Shown here in pieces: positions 13,801-24,686 of a stretch of 64,000 nucleotides of DNA; the first letter of the stretch is position 1; each line of letters opens with the position of its first letter. Source of the DNA: Eopsaltria australis. Taxonomy: Eukaryota > Chordata > Aves > Passeriformes > Petroicidae. The notes below the pieces were generated by a model. That model was given only the letters and a program-made list of their open reading frames with translations. It did no database searches and was not told where the DNA came from. Made by a program: the position numbers and the translations under genes. The stretch lies in assembly GCA_034509425.1 (NCBI GenBank), contig JAVTVJ010000793.1, positions 372,001 to 436,000 on the forward strand, given 5' to 3'.

Positions 13801-14658
13801 TTATTGCCTCCACAGTCTGTGTGATTTTTTTCTCCCCTGTGTTTTCCCCTTATTTCACTTGCAGTGTTGATTAGTAGTTTTACAGTGTGTTCTTCTAAAA
13901 GTGGCATAAAAATAAGTCTCTCCATCTTAAATGGAAAAATAATTTTCCTTTATTTTTTAGTTTATGAAGGCCATGCTGCCTGATGCAAGTTAGAAGAGCC
14001 CTGATATGGATTAGAGCCCTGCCTGCTGAAGCAAAGCATTTAGAGAAGCACTCTGGGAATAAAAGATCCAGTTAAAATGGCTCCACTTAGAGGTCTAAAA
14101 ATGAGTTAGGAGAAAAATTGTTGCTTTGGTGATGATAGGAACTTTTATGTTAACAATACTTTCATCCTGAAGCCCTTTTATTGCATAGATTGGAGCCCAC
14201 ACTTGAAATTTGTCAATAGTGTCATGCTGGTGGCACACACGTGCCCTGCAATAGTGTAGAAAACCCTTTAGGCAGAGTTATAAACCATAAAAAAAATCCT
14301 ACTGTTCTTATACTCAGAATGTATAAAAGCTAGTACATATGGGGGAGGTTTCTATTGAACATGATACATAGTTTGATAATACTTCAATATCAGAACTATA
14401 AAAAATCTGAATTATCTGCCTGCCCAGACTTATGGCTTCTTAGAGCTCTTCTCAAGAACTGGTCCCTACACATGGTTCTGTTAAAAAGCACCTGGGCATG
14501 CTCCAGGCAAGGTCTGCATGGGCCCAGTAAAGAGCAGTTTTTCTGCAGCTTTGAGGGACTGGAAGTATCAGCAAAGCATATCTTGTAGACAAAAATAGAC
14601 TCATTATACAGTTGAGAGAGACTTTCTGATGTCACCAGCACTTTCTTCACAGACTGAC
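10855..14658. other. Intergenic DNA, nothing recognised
   Basis: Very AT-rich sequence (for example 12060-12560 and 13330-13410) with frequent stops in every frame. No repeat family, RNA gene or coding exon was recognised. Confidence 0.6.
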
Positions 14659-15000
14659 AGAATCATAGAGTGATTTGGGTATAAGAGACCTAAATTTCTC
14701 AGTCCAACCCCTCTGCCATGTGCAGGGACACCATTCACTACACCAGGTTGCTCGCAGCTGCATTCAACGAGGCCTTGAACACTTCCAGGGAGGGGACATC
14801 CACAGCTTTTCTGGGCAACTCATGCCAGTGCCTCACCACCCTCACAGTAGAGAATTTCTTCCTGGTATCCAATCTAAACCTATCATTTTTCAGTTTAAAA
14901 CCATTCCCCCTTGTCATATCACTCCATGCCACTGTAAAAATCCCTCCCCAGCTTTCTTGTAGGACTCTTTCAGGTACTGGAAGGTTGCCCTGACACTGCC
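14659..15000 (-). mobile_element. CR1 LINE 3'-end fragment, antisense
   Basis: Starts with AGAATCATAGAG, the reverse complement of the CR1 3' terminus, and continues with typical antisense CR1 text: CAGGGACACC, AACACTTCCAGGGA, GACATCCACAGC, CTCACAGTAGAGAATTTCTT. CR1 is the dominant avian LINE. Copies are usually 5'-truncated, as here. The far end near 15000 is approximate. Confidence 0.9.
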
Positions 15001-16802
15001 AAAGAGCATCATCATTCTAGCAGACAGGAACCTTTGGGTTTCATTGTTTTTTAAAAAGATGCAGTTAGTTGAGGGCAGGGGGGAGGTGTCCCAGTCTCCT
15101 CTGGGATTTTGTTTGAGACTCATAATTAAAATAGCAATAAGGAACTAAACAAAGAAACATAAATCAGTATTTCTGTATATATCTGTAGGTGGGAGCCACA
15201 GCTACAACAGCTTGAAACAAATAATACAAATAGTATTTTTCACAGTGATAGGCAGTTTATGCAGAGAATGTACAGGGAGGTTGGAGCTTTGGAAGAAAGG
15301 AAGGATTCTGTAATTTTCCGTGGTTCAGGAACAGCATGTAGCATTTCCCTTTGCAAAAAAGCAAAGTACCTTCTGGATCTCTTCCCACATCCTGCTGTAT
15401 ATCAACAGCTTTCTCTCAATTACCTTTTGGCTCAAGTGAATAAAGGGCTGCAATCATCCTTTTTAACAAGCCTTTAAAATTGCTATTTTCTTTTTTTTCC
15501 AGATCATTTCCAACAATAAATGCAATTTAAACTTTTATGATGAAAGTGTAGAAGAGCTTTAAAATAGCTCAGGTATTTTTCCCGAGAAGGTGATGTCATT
15601 CTTTCCATCAGCAGAAAGAATATTTTACTCATGCTTTAGTCTTTGTTTGCTGATAAGTAGAAAAGGAATTAGAACATTAGTCAGTATTTTGATATTTAGA
15701 ATGAATTCTTTTTCCCTGTTTTATTATCTTTGTCAGCTAGTTTTCATTTTCCAAAAGTATTTCAATTGCCAAATTTGACCTTTTGGTGTATTTACACTGT
15801 TCTAATGTGACTTGTGTGGGTATTTGAGAACAGAATTTGATTCCTGTGTAAGTACTTCAATTTGCCTGACATGAACTGAGATTAAAAATTTTTATGACTC
15901 CCAAGCAGCCATCTAAAAACTTTCTTGGGGTATTTTTCTTTAGAAGAAAAGAAATACTGCGTAGTTACTTGTGGGCAGTAGAAAAGAAAAAAAAAATAAT
16001 AAAGTAAAAACCCTTTCTTGATTTTGATTCCAGTTTTTAAATTCTTGAGCAATGAGATTAAAGTTTCACTTCTGCACTAGCTGTCATTTGGATAAGACCA
16101 CAGCTCTCTCTCACATATATATTCAAGGAACAATATTAGGAACGCCTTCACTGATCTTGAACTTCCTTCTCTTCCCTCAATGGGACTGAGCATAATTGCA
16201 GATGTTCCTTGGGACATGGAGGAGTCTTTGAGCCTGCATCCATCTCCCTGGGAGCACAGGGCATAGCAGCTGGAGGGCTCCCTTACATGCCTGTGACTAG
16301 CTGTGTTTTTCAGAGCTCCTGTTACAAATCTGTGATTCTCTCTAGAATTCCATAACTGAGTAGAGTGGCCAGTTATGGTGGAATATGATTCTTCTTTGTT
16401 CTTCAGCATACTTATGTGAGAATTATCCAGCTTTCACTGTGGTTAAGATCTTTTTCACTTTAGACTCACTCCCTCAGATAAGACTGGATACACAGTATTT
16501 ACATCTCTGCCGAGATACTACAAGGGCATGCTTGATTTTCACTATGGCAAGTAAATTAGTTGCAGGATTCTAATGAAGAAGTACACCTGTAAGAGATTTG
16601 GGAGAGTGATAACTGGAGTTTGTAATGACTTAAATCAATATTTTGGTAATGCAGGTCATGCTGAAGAATACATCTGTGCTGCTGTTGATTAAATAGATGT
16701 ACCTGCTTAGAAGAGTTCCTTAATTGACTGCCTGCATTATCATGTAGTGATCCAGTTCAGTATAACAGAGCTGCTAGAGTTGAGTACTTTTTATAGCGAT
16801 CT
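15001..16802. other. Intergenic DNA, nothing recognised
   Basis: AT-rich spacer between two CR1 fragments. Short open frames occur on both strands, including 16077-16409 on the minus strand, but none has a recognisable domain or splice context. Confidence 0.55.
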
Positions 16803-17305
16803 CAGAGTCATAGAATGGTTTCCTGCTATGGGCAGGGACACCTTCCACTGCACCAGGCTGCTCAAAGCCCCATCCGACCTGGCCTCAAACACTTCTATGG
16901 ATGGGGCATCCACAACTTCTCACCACTCCAGGTGGGGTCTCACAAGAGCAGAGTAAAGGGGGAGAAATATCTCCCAGGGAGAGGCATGCTGGCCACACTC
17001 CTTTTGGTGCAGCCCAGGATACAGTTGGCATTCTGGGCTGCGAGAATGCATTCCCAGGTAACATTCAATATTTCATCCACAACCACCACCCCCAAATCCC
17101 TCTCCACAGGGCTGCTCCCAATCCCTTCACCCCCCATCCCGTGTTGATACTGGTGATTACCCTGACGCAGGTGTGGGACCTTGCACCTTCCCATGTTGAA
17201 CTTTCTGAGGTTTGCAAGGGCCCACTCTTCAAAGCTGTAAAGATCCCTCTGAATGGCATCCCTTCCCTCAGGAGTAACAGCTGCACTGCCTAACTTGGTG
17301 TCATT
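16803..17305 (-). mobile_element. CR1 LINE fragment, antisense, internally deleted
   Basis: Begins with the CR1 terminal signature AGAGTCATAGAATGG, then jumps to CTATGGGCAGGGACACCTTC, so bases are missing just after the terminus. A second junction near 16920 joins the 3'-end text to a more 5' CR1 segment. The segment is identified by CAGGTGGGGTCTCACAAGAG, GCAGCCCAGGATACAGTTGG, CACCCCCAAATCCCTCTC and GGCATCCCTTCCCTC. Both parts lie in the same orientation, which fits one element with internal deletions. Confidence 0.85.
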
Positions 17306-17944
17306 TGAGATGAATGACCTACTCTAAAATCAGACACTGAGGAGAGAAATTTGACTTTAAACGTTGTGTTGTTTGCTAGATAGGTAGTAAATAGATCAGA
17401 GCAATAAACTTTGTAAGTTGTGTTAGCTTCCTGCATTCTTCCCATTTAACACTGTGAATTGTACTTGTTACATAATGTATTATTGTTCCCAAGTTAACTA
17501 CAATTGCAACCATTCCTGTGGCCTCTCTGGACCTGGGAATAGAGTGAGGTGTTTTTACAACCATGCCATTTCTCAGGGTGGAGCCCTGTGATGGAACGTC
17601 TTTACCACTAAGGCAATAAATCCTGCAATTTACTGGCATCACTGCATCTGTAGTTATCCCCTCAGTGGTAATTAAAGACTTAGGTAATAAGTAGTAAAAC
17701 AATAATTGATGTGTGTGCTTTAGTCTACTAAATCAGTCCTCCTTTAGAAATCATTTCTCTGTTACAATCAGGGAAGAAAAACATAAAGTAATAAAACTGA
17801 TTGAAAAAATAAAATGTATTGGCTCAAATTTGACCTTTACTTTCTAGAGACAGATGCACATGTTGATATGCAGGAAACTATCAGAGCAGACCCAACAAAG
17901 CACTGGTAAGAATTCCTGCAAGGCATTCCTGTAGCAGCATGGAG
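17306..17944. other. Spacer, nothing recognised
   Basis: AT-rich sequence between two CR1 copies of opposite orientation. No gene or known repeat seen. Confidence 0.5.
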
Positions 17945-18455
17945 GATCCCAAATCATGGGCTCCTCAACACAAGAGAGACATGTTGCTCCTGTAGCAGGT
18001 CCAGTGGAGGGCAACAAAGATGATTAAGGGACTGGAGAACCTCTCTTATGAGGAAAGGCTGAGGAAGATGGGCCTTTTCAGTCTTGAGAAGACAAGAGTA
18101 AGAGTGGACCTCATCAATGTATATAAGTATTTGAAGGGTGAGTGTCAAGACGCCAGGACACTGGAGCCAGGCTCTGATCAGTGGTGCCAAGCAGCAGGAC
18201 AAGAGGCAACAGGCAGGAACTGATGCAGAGGAAGTTCCTCCTGAGTATGAGGAAGAAATTCTTTGTTGTCAAGCTGACCATGCACTGGAACAGGTTGCCC
18301 AGAGAGGTTGTGGAGCCTCCTTCACCAGAGATTTTCAAGAACCACATTGGTGCAATTTGTGCAGTGTGCTTTAGGATGGCCCTGATTGAGCAGGAAGGTT
18401 GGATGAGATGACCCACTGTGATCCCTTCCAACCTTACCCATTCTGTGATTCTGAG
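17945..18455 (+). mobile_element. CR1 LINE 3'-end fragment, sense
   Basis: Sense-strand CR1: GCAACAAAGATGATTAAGGG, CTGGAGAACCTCTCTTATGA, GAAATTCTTTGTTGTCAAGC, GGAACAGGTTGCCCAGAGAG, then the terminal motif CATTCTGTGATTCTG. Orientation is opposite to the two preceding CR1 pieces. The 5' boundary is approximate. Confidence 0.9.
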
Positions 18456-18884
18456 AACAAAACACTAAAACAGTGTGCAAGGAAGAAGTAAGTGGTTTCT
18501 TCTTACCTAAACAAGTTAGAAATGTGGATAGGGAAATGTCATTCCTGCTAGTGGTGCTAGTACACCTTAGTAGACTTCTAACAGACCAGAGAATATTTTA
18601 CCAGTTCTTTATTTTACTGTTTAAGACTTTAGCCTTAGCTAAGAAAAAAAGTTTTCAAATTAATAAGAATAAAAGGAAACCATCATAGGCAGGAGTGATA
18701 AAAGGAATTAACTTCTTACTTCTTCAGCTAGCATGGATCACAGTGTAAGAATATTGATTCTGTTGACTGTAAGCTATAAAAGATTAAATCTACTTTGTCC
18801 ACTGGAGAAATGATAATACACCTGTATAATATTTTTAAGATAACAGCTTTGTATTAGTAATCTATTCAATCTTGGAGCATTTCT
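18456..18884. other. Spacer, nothing recognised
   Basis: AT-rich sequence between the CR1 terminus and the following LTR fragment. Its right part might belong to the LTR but is too diverged for me to call. Confidence 0.45.
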
Positions 18885-19301
18885 GAAGGACTCAACAGCA
18901 AAAGCCTCCTGTGCGAGGGCCCGTGTTGGAGCAGGGGAAAGACTCCTCCTCCTGCAGTGGCACAAGCAATGTGTGATGAACTGATGGTGACCCCCATTCT
19001 CCATTTTCCGTGCCACTGCAGGGGAAGGGGATAGAGTTGGGAAGGAGGAAGGGGTGGAGGAAGGTGTTTTTAAGGTCTTACTTTACCTCTCATTATCCTG
19101 CTCTGATTTTCTTAGTAATAAATTCAATTAATAGCTCTAACTTGAGTGTGTTTTGCCTGTGACGGTATTTGGTGAGTGAACTCTTTCTGTCCTTATCTCA
19201 ATCATGAACACTTTGTTACATTCTCTCTTCCTTTCCAGCTACAGAGGGGAGCAATAGCCTTTGGTGGATGCCTGGCATCCAAACAGGGTCAGCCCACTAC
19301 A
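18885..19301 (+). mobile_element. Avian ERVL-type LTR, 3' portion
   Basis: Recognised from text shared by a common avian ERVL LTR family: GGAGCAGGGGAAAGACTCCT, GTGTGATGAACTGATGGTGA, AAGGTGTTTTTAAGGTCTTA, a poly(A) signal AATAAA at 19117-19122, TGCCTGTGACGGTATTTGGT, and a terminus ending CCTGGCATCC...CCCACTACA. The 5' half of the LTR is missing or too diverged to see. No internal retroviral genes are present. The subfamily cannot be named without a repeat library. Confidence 0.75.
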
Positions 19302-19617
19302 CCATCCAAGTGCAAGATGGATGATAAGAGATGATGTGGGTGGCAAAACACAAGGAACCAGTGAGATATTAATGACTGCCCAGAACTGCATTTGGCAGAC
19401 TAATGTTCACAATGGATTTTTGCAACAAACTCTAAGTCTCAGTATAAAGAGCTCTACAGATGTTTGGGGAGGGACAGATTTAAAAATGTTAAGAACAAAA
19501 CAACTGACAGAAACAAAGTATTCCTTGAAATTGTGGAAGTGTGGTATACCTAGGTTTGTTAACCAATAAAGGTAATATCATGTCTTTCAAGGCCAGAGGA
19601 AAGACTATTGGAATGAC
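19302..19617. other. Spacer between two LTR remnants
   Basis: About 316 bases with no gene. A short open frame crosses it from the LTR end and has no recognisable product. Confidence 0.5.
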
Positions 19618-20140
19618 TGTGATGCCGTTTGGTTTCTGCCTTTTTTCTTTTCTATGTTCTCTGTACTCTTTGCACATATATTTGTAGCTCTGTAGCCTAC
19701 TGTATTAATAGCTAGTTTTTCCAGTACTTTTCCCTGGCCTTTCCCTAAGCAGAAAGACAAAACAAATTCCAGAGCTCCAAGCCCCAGGGGGGTGCAAGGC
19801 CCTGTCCTATCTCGGTTCTTCGTGGGAACCAAGGCCGAGAACAACTCTGAGGTACATTTTCATAAACAAAGTACAGCCAGTGCTGAGAGGGGGGCTCCAG
19901 GGAAAGGGCTGGACCTGGGGGGGAATTGAATCACCACTTGTTCTCCTTATTGGTGCTCTTAATCAATTATGCTAATTTCCTAAAAGCTATAAATATGTAC
20001 TCACCCCTGGAGGGGAGGGCTTTTATGGACACCTTTCCATAACTGCTCCTGAAGACCTTAAAAATAAAGATCCCCTTTTATATTACCTCCTTGCTAAAAT
20101 GACCTCGAGTTTCTTTTCCAGGCTGGGGGAAAAGGCAACA
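19618..20140 (+). mobile_element. Probable solo LTR
   Basis: The segment starts TGTGATGCC and ends GGCAACA (TG...CA). It carries a TATA-like box TATAAAT at 19988-19994 and a poly(A) signal AATAAA at 20063-20068, in the right order and spacing for an LTR on the + strand. It is more GC-rich than its flanks (CCCCAGGGGGG near 19783). Target-site duplication is unclear: an 8-base direct repeat ACTGTGAT lies at 19616-19623 and 20141-20148, which overlaps the proposed left end. No viral genes are present. Family not recognised. Confidence 0.55.
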
Positions 20141-20256
20141 ACTGTGATAGATGACAACTAGTATTTGTATAGACAATTAGTATTTTGTACAGGAAGACTA
20201 CCTTTAGCATGTAACTTGGATGACAATGGCTAGCTCATTTGTTTTCAGAAGATGAA

Positions 20257-20545
20257 ATCATAGATCATAGAACCACAGAATGGAATGGGTTGGAAGGGAT
20301 CTTAAAGATCACCTATTTCCAAGCCCCCCTGCCATGGGCAGGGACACCTTCCACTAGATGTGGTTATTCAGAGCTCCATCCAACCTGACCTCGAACTCTT
20401 CCAGGGATGGGGCATCCACAGCTTCTCTAGGCAACCTGTTCCAGCATCTCACCACCCTCACAGTAAAGAATTTCTTCCTAATATCTAATCCAAATCTACC
20501 CTCTTTCAATTTAAAGTTATTCCCCCTTGCTCTATTCCCCCTTGT
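20257..20545 (-). mobile_element. CR1 LINE 3'-end fragment, antisense
   Basis: Classic antisense CR1 end: ATCATAGAACCACAGAATGG, GGGTTGGAAGGGATCTTAAA, CATGGGCAGGGACACCTTCC, CCAGGGATGGGGCATCCACA, CACAGTAAAGAATTTCTTCC and a closing TTCCCCCTTG. It is the best-preserved CR1 copy in the window, suggesting a relatively young insertion. It ends about 0.5 kb before the CERK CpG island. Confidence 0.93.
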
Positions 20546-20999
20546 AAAATGTGAGTGAAATATGAATATATAAATAGGTGCAGAGCTGAAGTGCAGAAGC
20601 TTTTTCAGCCTGAGCAAAGCCAGCTGGAGTGCTCGCCCTGGGGTGGACTTAGGTAAGAACAGACCGGGGACATTTTCTCCTAAACTCTGTAGGAAGTACT
20701 CAGATTTGGAAGAAGTTGGAGGTGGAATTACTGCTGCTCTGTCTGGCCTGTGTTTTGGTAGGATGCTCATGATTATACACTTCAGCAACACCAAGGAGGG
20801 AAGACAGCAAAGAATTAAGAGCTCAATTGTAGTGAATTAGTCTTCCTGTATTTAAGGCAAACCCAAAACTTTTTTATGTAAAGGGAGGTGAAGTTAGATG
20901 GAGAGGTTTGTATCACCAGACATTTGTATGTACTCATTGCATTTTTACCGTCTAAAGGGAAAGAGGGAAGAGTCCATCGACACTGAGATAGGTGTTTCC
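20546..20999. other. Upstream flank of the CERK CpG island
   Basis: Non-island sequence between the CR1 fragment and the GC-rich promoter block. A TATAAATA string occurs at about 20569, but it lies about 0.8 kb before the start codon and outside the island, so I do not call it the promoter. No coding exon seen. Confidence 0.5.
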
Positions 21000-21231
21000 T
21001 CGTCCCGCAAAAAAGCCCACGAAAGCAATCCGAGCCCGTTACGGTGCCAGCGCCGGTGCCTCTGCCCGGAGCTGGGGGCTCGGGGCGGGCGGGCCGCAGG
21101 GCACGTGTCTCTGTCCAGCGGGGTGAAGAGACAAAGCTGCCCCCGTGCCCCGCAGCCCCGGGCAGCCGCCCGCCCCCCGCCGCTGCCCCGCGCTGCCCCG
21201 GCCCGCCCCGGCGCCGATCCGGGAGCCGCGG

Positions 21232-21280
21232 CCCCGCCCCGCGGTGCTGGCGTAGCGCTGACGCCGCGCCCGCCCCGCCC
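21232..21280. promoter_or_regulatory. GC-box cluster (Sp1/KLF type)
   Basis: CCCCGCCCC at 21232-21240 and CCCGCCCCGCCC at 21269-21280 match Sp1/KLF GC boxes in reverse orientation, about 125-170 bases before the CERK start codon. Further GC-box-like strings occur near 21068-21090. Binding is inferred from motif only. Confidence 0.5.
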
Positions 21281-21364
21281 GGGACAGCCGGGGTACCGGC
21301 GGGCCGGGGGCGCCGTTAGCAGCTGCTGGGCTCGCCCCGCGGCGCCCGCCCGCTGCGCCGGGCC

Positions 21365-21373
21365 ATGCGGTAG
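21365..21373 (+). promoter_or_regulatory. Two-codon upstream ORF (ATG CGG TAG)
   Basis: A minimal Met-Arg-stop reading frame lies 30 bases before the CERK ATG and in the same frame. Its context (G at -3, C at +4) is moderate, while the main ATG (G at -3, G at +4) is strong. If the transcription start lies upstream of 21365, it would be translated first and could modulate reinitiation. Its TAG also rules out an N-terminal extension of CERK in this exon. Confidence 0.6.
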
Positions 21374-21403
21374 CGGCTGCGGCGGGCCGGGCTCTCGGCG
21401 GCC

Positions 21404-21542
21404 ATGGAGCGGCTCCCCGGCGGCCGCCGGCCCCGGCTCGCGTCCTCGCTGGGGCTGGGGCGGCGCTCCTGCGAGGTCACCTTAGACGAGGAGCGGGGGC
21501 GGCTGGCCTGGCGCGACCCCCGCCCGCCGCGCCGCGCCGGCG
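21404..21542 (+). CDS. CERK: CERK coding exon 1 (start of PH domain)
   Basis: Codes residues 1-46 plus one base of codon 47. The donor is GGTGAGT. The start has a strong Kozak context and an in-frame TAG 33 bases upstream with no ATG between. The protein begins MERLPGG and is Arg/Gly-rich, then RRSCEVTLDEE aligns with human QQRCAVSLEPA. It lacks the Met-Gly start seen in human CERK. Confidence 0.88.
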
Positions 21543-22305
21543 GTGAGTGGGGCGGGCGGGGGCCGGGGCGCACCTGCCGCGGCCTGGGGCGGGCCGGGGC
21601 CGGCCGAGGGGCGCCGTCCCCGGCGGCGGGGGAAGGGCGTCCGCAGCGTCCCCGGCGGCGGCGGGCGCGGGTGGCGGCGGGGGCGGCCCGCGGCCAGCGC
21701 TGTCCCCTCGCCCACGGCGGCGCCTCCGCGCCCGGGGCTCGCTGAGCATCCGGAGAGCTCCGTCGGCGGGAGCGCTTCCTGCCCTCGGGAGCCTGTGCGT
21801 CGCCTCTGGGGTTCAGAGTCCGGCAGGCGAGGGTGGCCCTGTGCCACGCGGGGCCGGGCCGGGCGCTTGGAGCGGGGAGATGCAGCCGGGACTGTCCACG
21901 GCAGCAGCCGGCTGTGCCGAACGCCGATCGGTCTGTGCCTTCCGAAACAAAGCCGGGAGCTGCTCTGGCTGAGCCGCAGCCCCTGCGAGCCCTGCGCGTC
22001 CCGCGTGTGGCGGAGCGGCCCGGCCGAGCATCTGTGCCGAGCATCTGTGCCGAGCGTGCCGCTGATGGCACGGGGGACACCTGTCCCCGCAACTGGCCGA
22101 GCTAAACACTGATTTGTTCAGCTGAACCCCATGGTTTCTTGGCGCCGCGAGTACGGAGAAACGTGTAGTTTGTAATGTATTTAAAGTAATTGCAGCAGTA
22201 CATAAGAGACTTGCAAAACCTTAAAAGCAGTTTTGGTTTTTTTAGTTATAACAAGACCTGTGGTTAAAAACACTTTCATACTGAGGCAGTGTCTCAGACA
22301 ATTAC

Positions 22306-22340
<35 letters not shown>

Positions 22341-24638
22341 CTTTTTTTTAAAACTTCTAGCTTTCTCAGGGGCTTAGTGGAAATTTTACGAAGAAAGTTT
22401 AACTTCTGATATTTACTGATTTGGAAGTATTTAATATAGTGTAATAGTTTGTAGTGCGGCAACAAAGATTTCTGTAGTTCCCCTTTTGTGCAGTTAGAAT
22501 GGAGTGGATATACAACACTGCCAGTGTGAGAATTCATTAATGAAAATACTTGAAAAATTCAGATTAACTTCTGAAAAGGTTTGCATATCAAACTTTCTAC
22601 TATACTTTTAAGTGGTATTTTTTCAGGGCCTTTGACATTGGGGGTTTTATATAGTAACTTTTCCCATTGTTAATGTAGCCATATTAATGTGGCATGTGAA
22701 CATTTGAAAATGTGTAATGTCCTTTTTTTCACAGCAGCTGCTGTAGAGTTGAAAACTGCTGTCATCCTCATTTTAGAAGCTGCAGGATCTGAGACAGAGA
22801 GAAACTAATAATAGAAAGGCTGACTACAAGTTTTATCTGAGAAAGGTTTGAATATAGATGTTTCCAATCCCGGGCAAGTCCCCAAACTTAAATAGTTAAA
22901 TAGTCCTTCCATTCTTATCATGCACCTTTGTTAAATATTTTTCAGTTTTTATCATAGTATCTTATTGGCCTGAGGCTTTTTTCAAGAAGGTGAGGGAAAA
23001 AGGAGAAAGAGAACTCAAGCATTGTAAGAATTTGGTGTTACAGTTTGCATAACTGAGATTTGGTTAGGTTTTAAGTACAACCCTTCTTATTCATAATATA
23101 AAAATAGAGTTTGTTATCCTTCCTTTGCAATTGTGCAAGTAGTTTAACATAATGTACAAAAAATACTGATGAAAAAAGTAATCAAAAATTACTGAACTTT
23201 TCTCAGTTAAAGAAACTGAAGACTTTAAGAACAAATTGATTCTTTAATTCTGCTGAGCTTAGTGCATTGTTGTGAAAAATAGGCTGTTTACTTTTCTAAA
23301 TGAAATAAAATTAGTCTAGATAAAGGTACCTGGATCTTAAATTTAAAATAGGAAGTTTCAAGGCCCTTTGGGATAAATGCTCCCACTAGGTAAAGTAGGT
23401 CCTACTTTGGAGATTATTTGGTTGAATTGTGTAAAATTCTTCTAAAAATGCCCTTGCAAAGTCACTAGGTCTGTAGGCTGGAGCAAGTTCAAGGGGAATG
23501 CTATTCTCCTGTCTGGTGAATTCATTTAGACTAAGCACGAGTGCCACAGAATCACACTAGCTCTACTCTCTCATAAGCACTCTAAAGTTTACATCTGCTT
23601 GCAGTTGTGAATTTTTGCTACTTTTTAAGTTGTAAGTTTTCTTGACTTGCTCCTGGTAGACCAAACCGAGTATGAACCTTCCTTGAAGCATCTTCCCACT
23701 GTCAGAATTCTGGAAATGGTGGAAGGAGAGTGGGACACAGTAAATTAGAGTCTATATGAGGCAGTTTCTGAAGTAGCACCCAGCTGGAGATGCCTTAAGA
23801 GGCAAGTGTGGTTACTGAGTGCAGCCGCTGTCTTGTAGCACAGCTATTTACATGATTTTGGAAAACAAGATGTGGAATCACAAGAGAAAAGAGAAGAAAA
23901 AGAAATGTCTAAGTGTTCTGGAGGCACAGGTATAATTTATGTAGGGATCAATACAGTAGGTAATGTACCTTCTCTTCTTAACACCCTCATTAATTCATGT
24001 GTTCCCTGCACTCGAGCTTAGTATCATCACAGTTTTGTATTATTGCTACCCTGTTGTCTCCAAGCTCTTTTTAAGACCTGTGGTGATTCATTGTGTTCTC
24101 TACAATTATTTTGGAAATGTGAGCAGCATACATGACAATATATAAATAAACTTAATAATATGGAAGATGGTTAGTTAGAAGCATATAATTTCGGAAGAGT
24201 TGCTTGACCATGATTGGTATCTTTCTACCATTTAGCCTTTGACTACATTGTGTCTAAATACAGACTAAATTATGCAGTATAAAAGTGCTATATTTCTTGT
24301 TTAGTAGGTAGTTATTAGAGTGAAGCAGTTATCTTTAACTGTAAAAACACAGGGCTACTTATTTTCTGAGCATTTATTACTGCCTTGAATTTTGGTATAT
24401 AAATAAAAGTTGTTTGGTATATGTTTTTTCATGGCTTTCAGACTTTGACATGTACAGAACTAGATCTATAGCTAGATGTATTGTAGAAGTGTTGAAATGT
24501 TTACTTTTCCCTGTTGTGTCCACAATCAGGAGCAGATAGGAAACAACACAGACTTTGTCCTGTTATCCAGGAAAATACAGTTTTAGAGAGTATGGGGAGA
24601 TTCTTCTGTTTTCTCATCTCTGTACAGTGATATTTACA

Positions 24639-24686
<48 letters not shown>

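Larger units (their letters stand above)
21000..22160. promoter_or_regulatory. CERK: CpG island promoter of CERK
   Basis: An abrupt block of very high GC with dense CpG, the only such block in the window, spanning the first coding exon and the start of intron 1. No TATA box is evident next to exon 1, as is usual for housekeeping CpG-island promoters with dispersed starts. CpG-island promoters are often bidirectional. In mammals TBC1D22A diverges from CERK, but no minus-strand first exon is recognisable here. The exact transcription start cannot be read from sequence. Confidence 0.85.

Noticed and set aside
14675..14993. Overlapping open frames of about 90 residues at 14.7-15.0 kb and similar ones at 16.8-17.3 kb and 18.0-18.4 kb
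   Set aside because: They fall entirely within CR1 3' fragments and are repeat-derived.
20569..20576. TATAAATA string upstream of CERK
   Set aside because: It lies about 0.8 kb before the start codon and outside the CpG island, adjoining a CR1 remnant. It is more likely incidental than the CERK promoter.
1..20999. Exons of the expected neighbour TBC1D22A on the minus strand
   Set aside because: Expected from mammalian gene order, but no recognisable TBC1D22A peptide or second CpG island was seen. The gene probably starts beyond the window.
20898..22112. Several long Pro/Arg/Gly/Ala-rich open frames on both strands around 21-22 kb
   Set aside because: They are by-products of the GC-rich CpG island, where stop codons are rare. 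Only the 21404 frame continues into a real splice donor and CERK homology.
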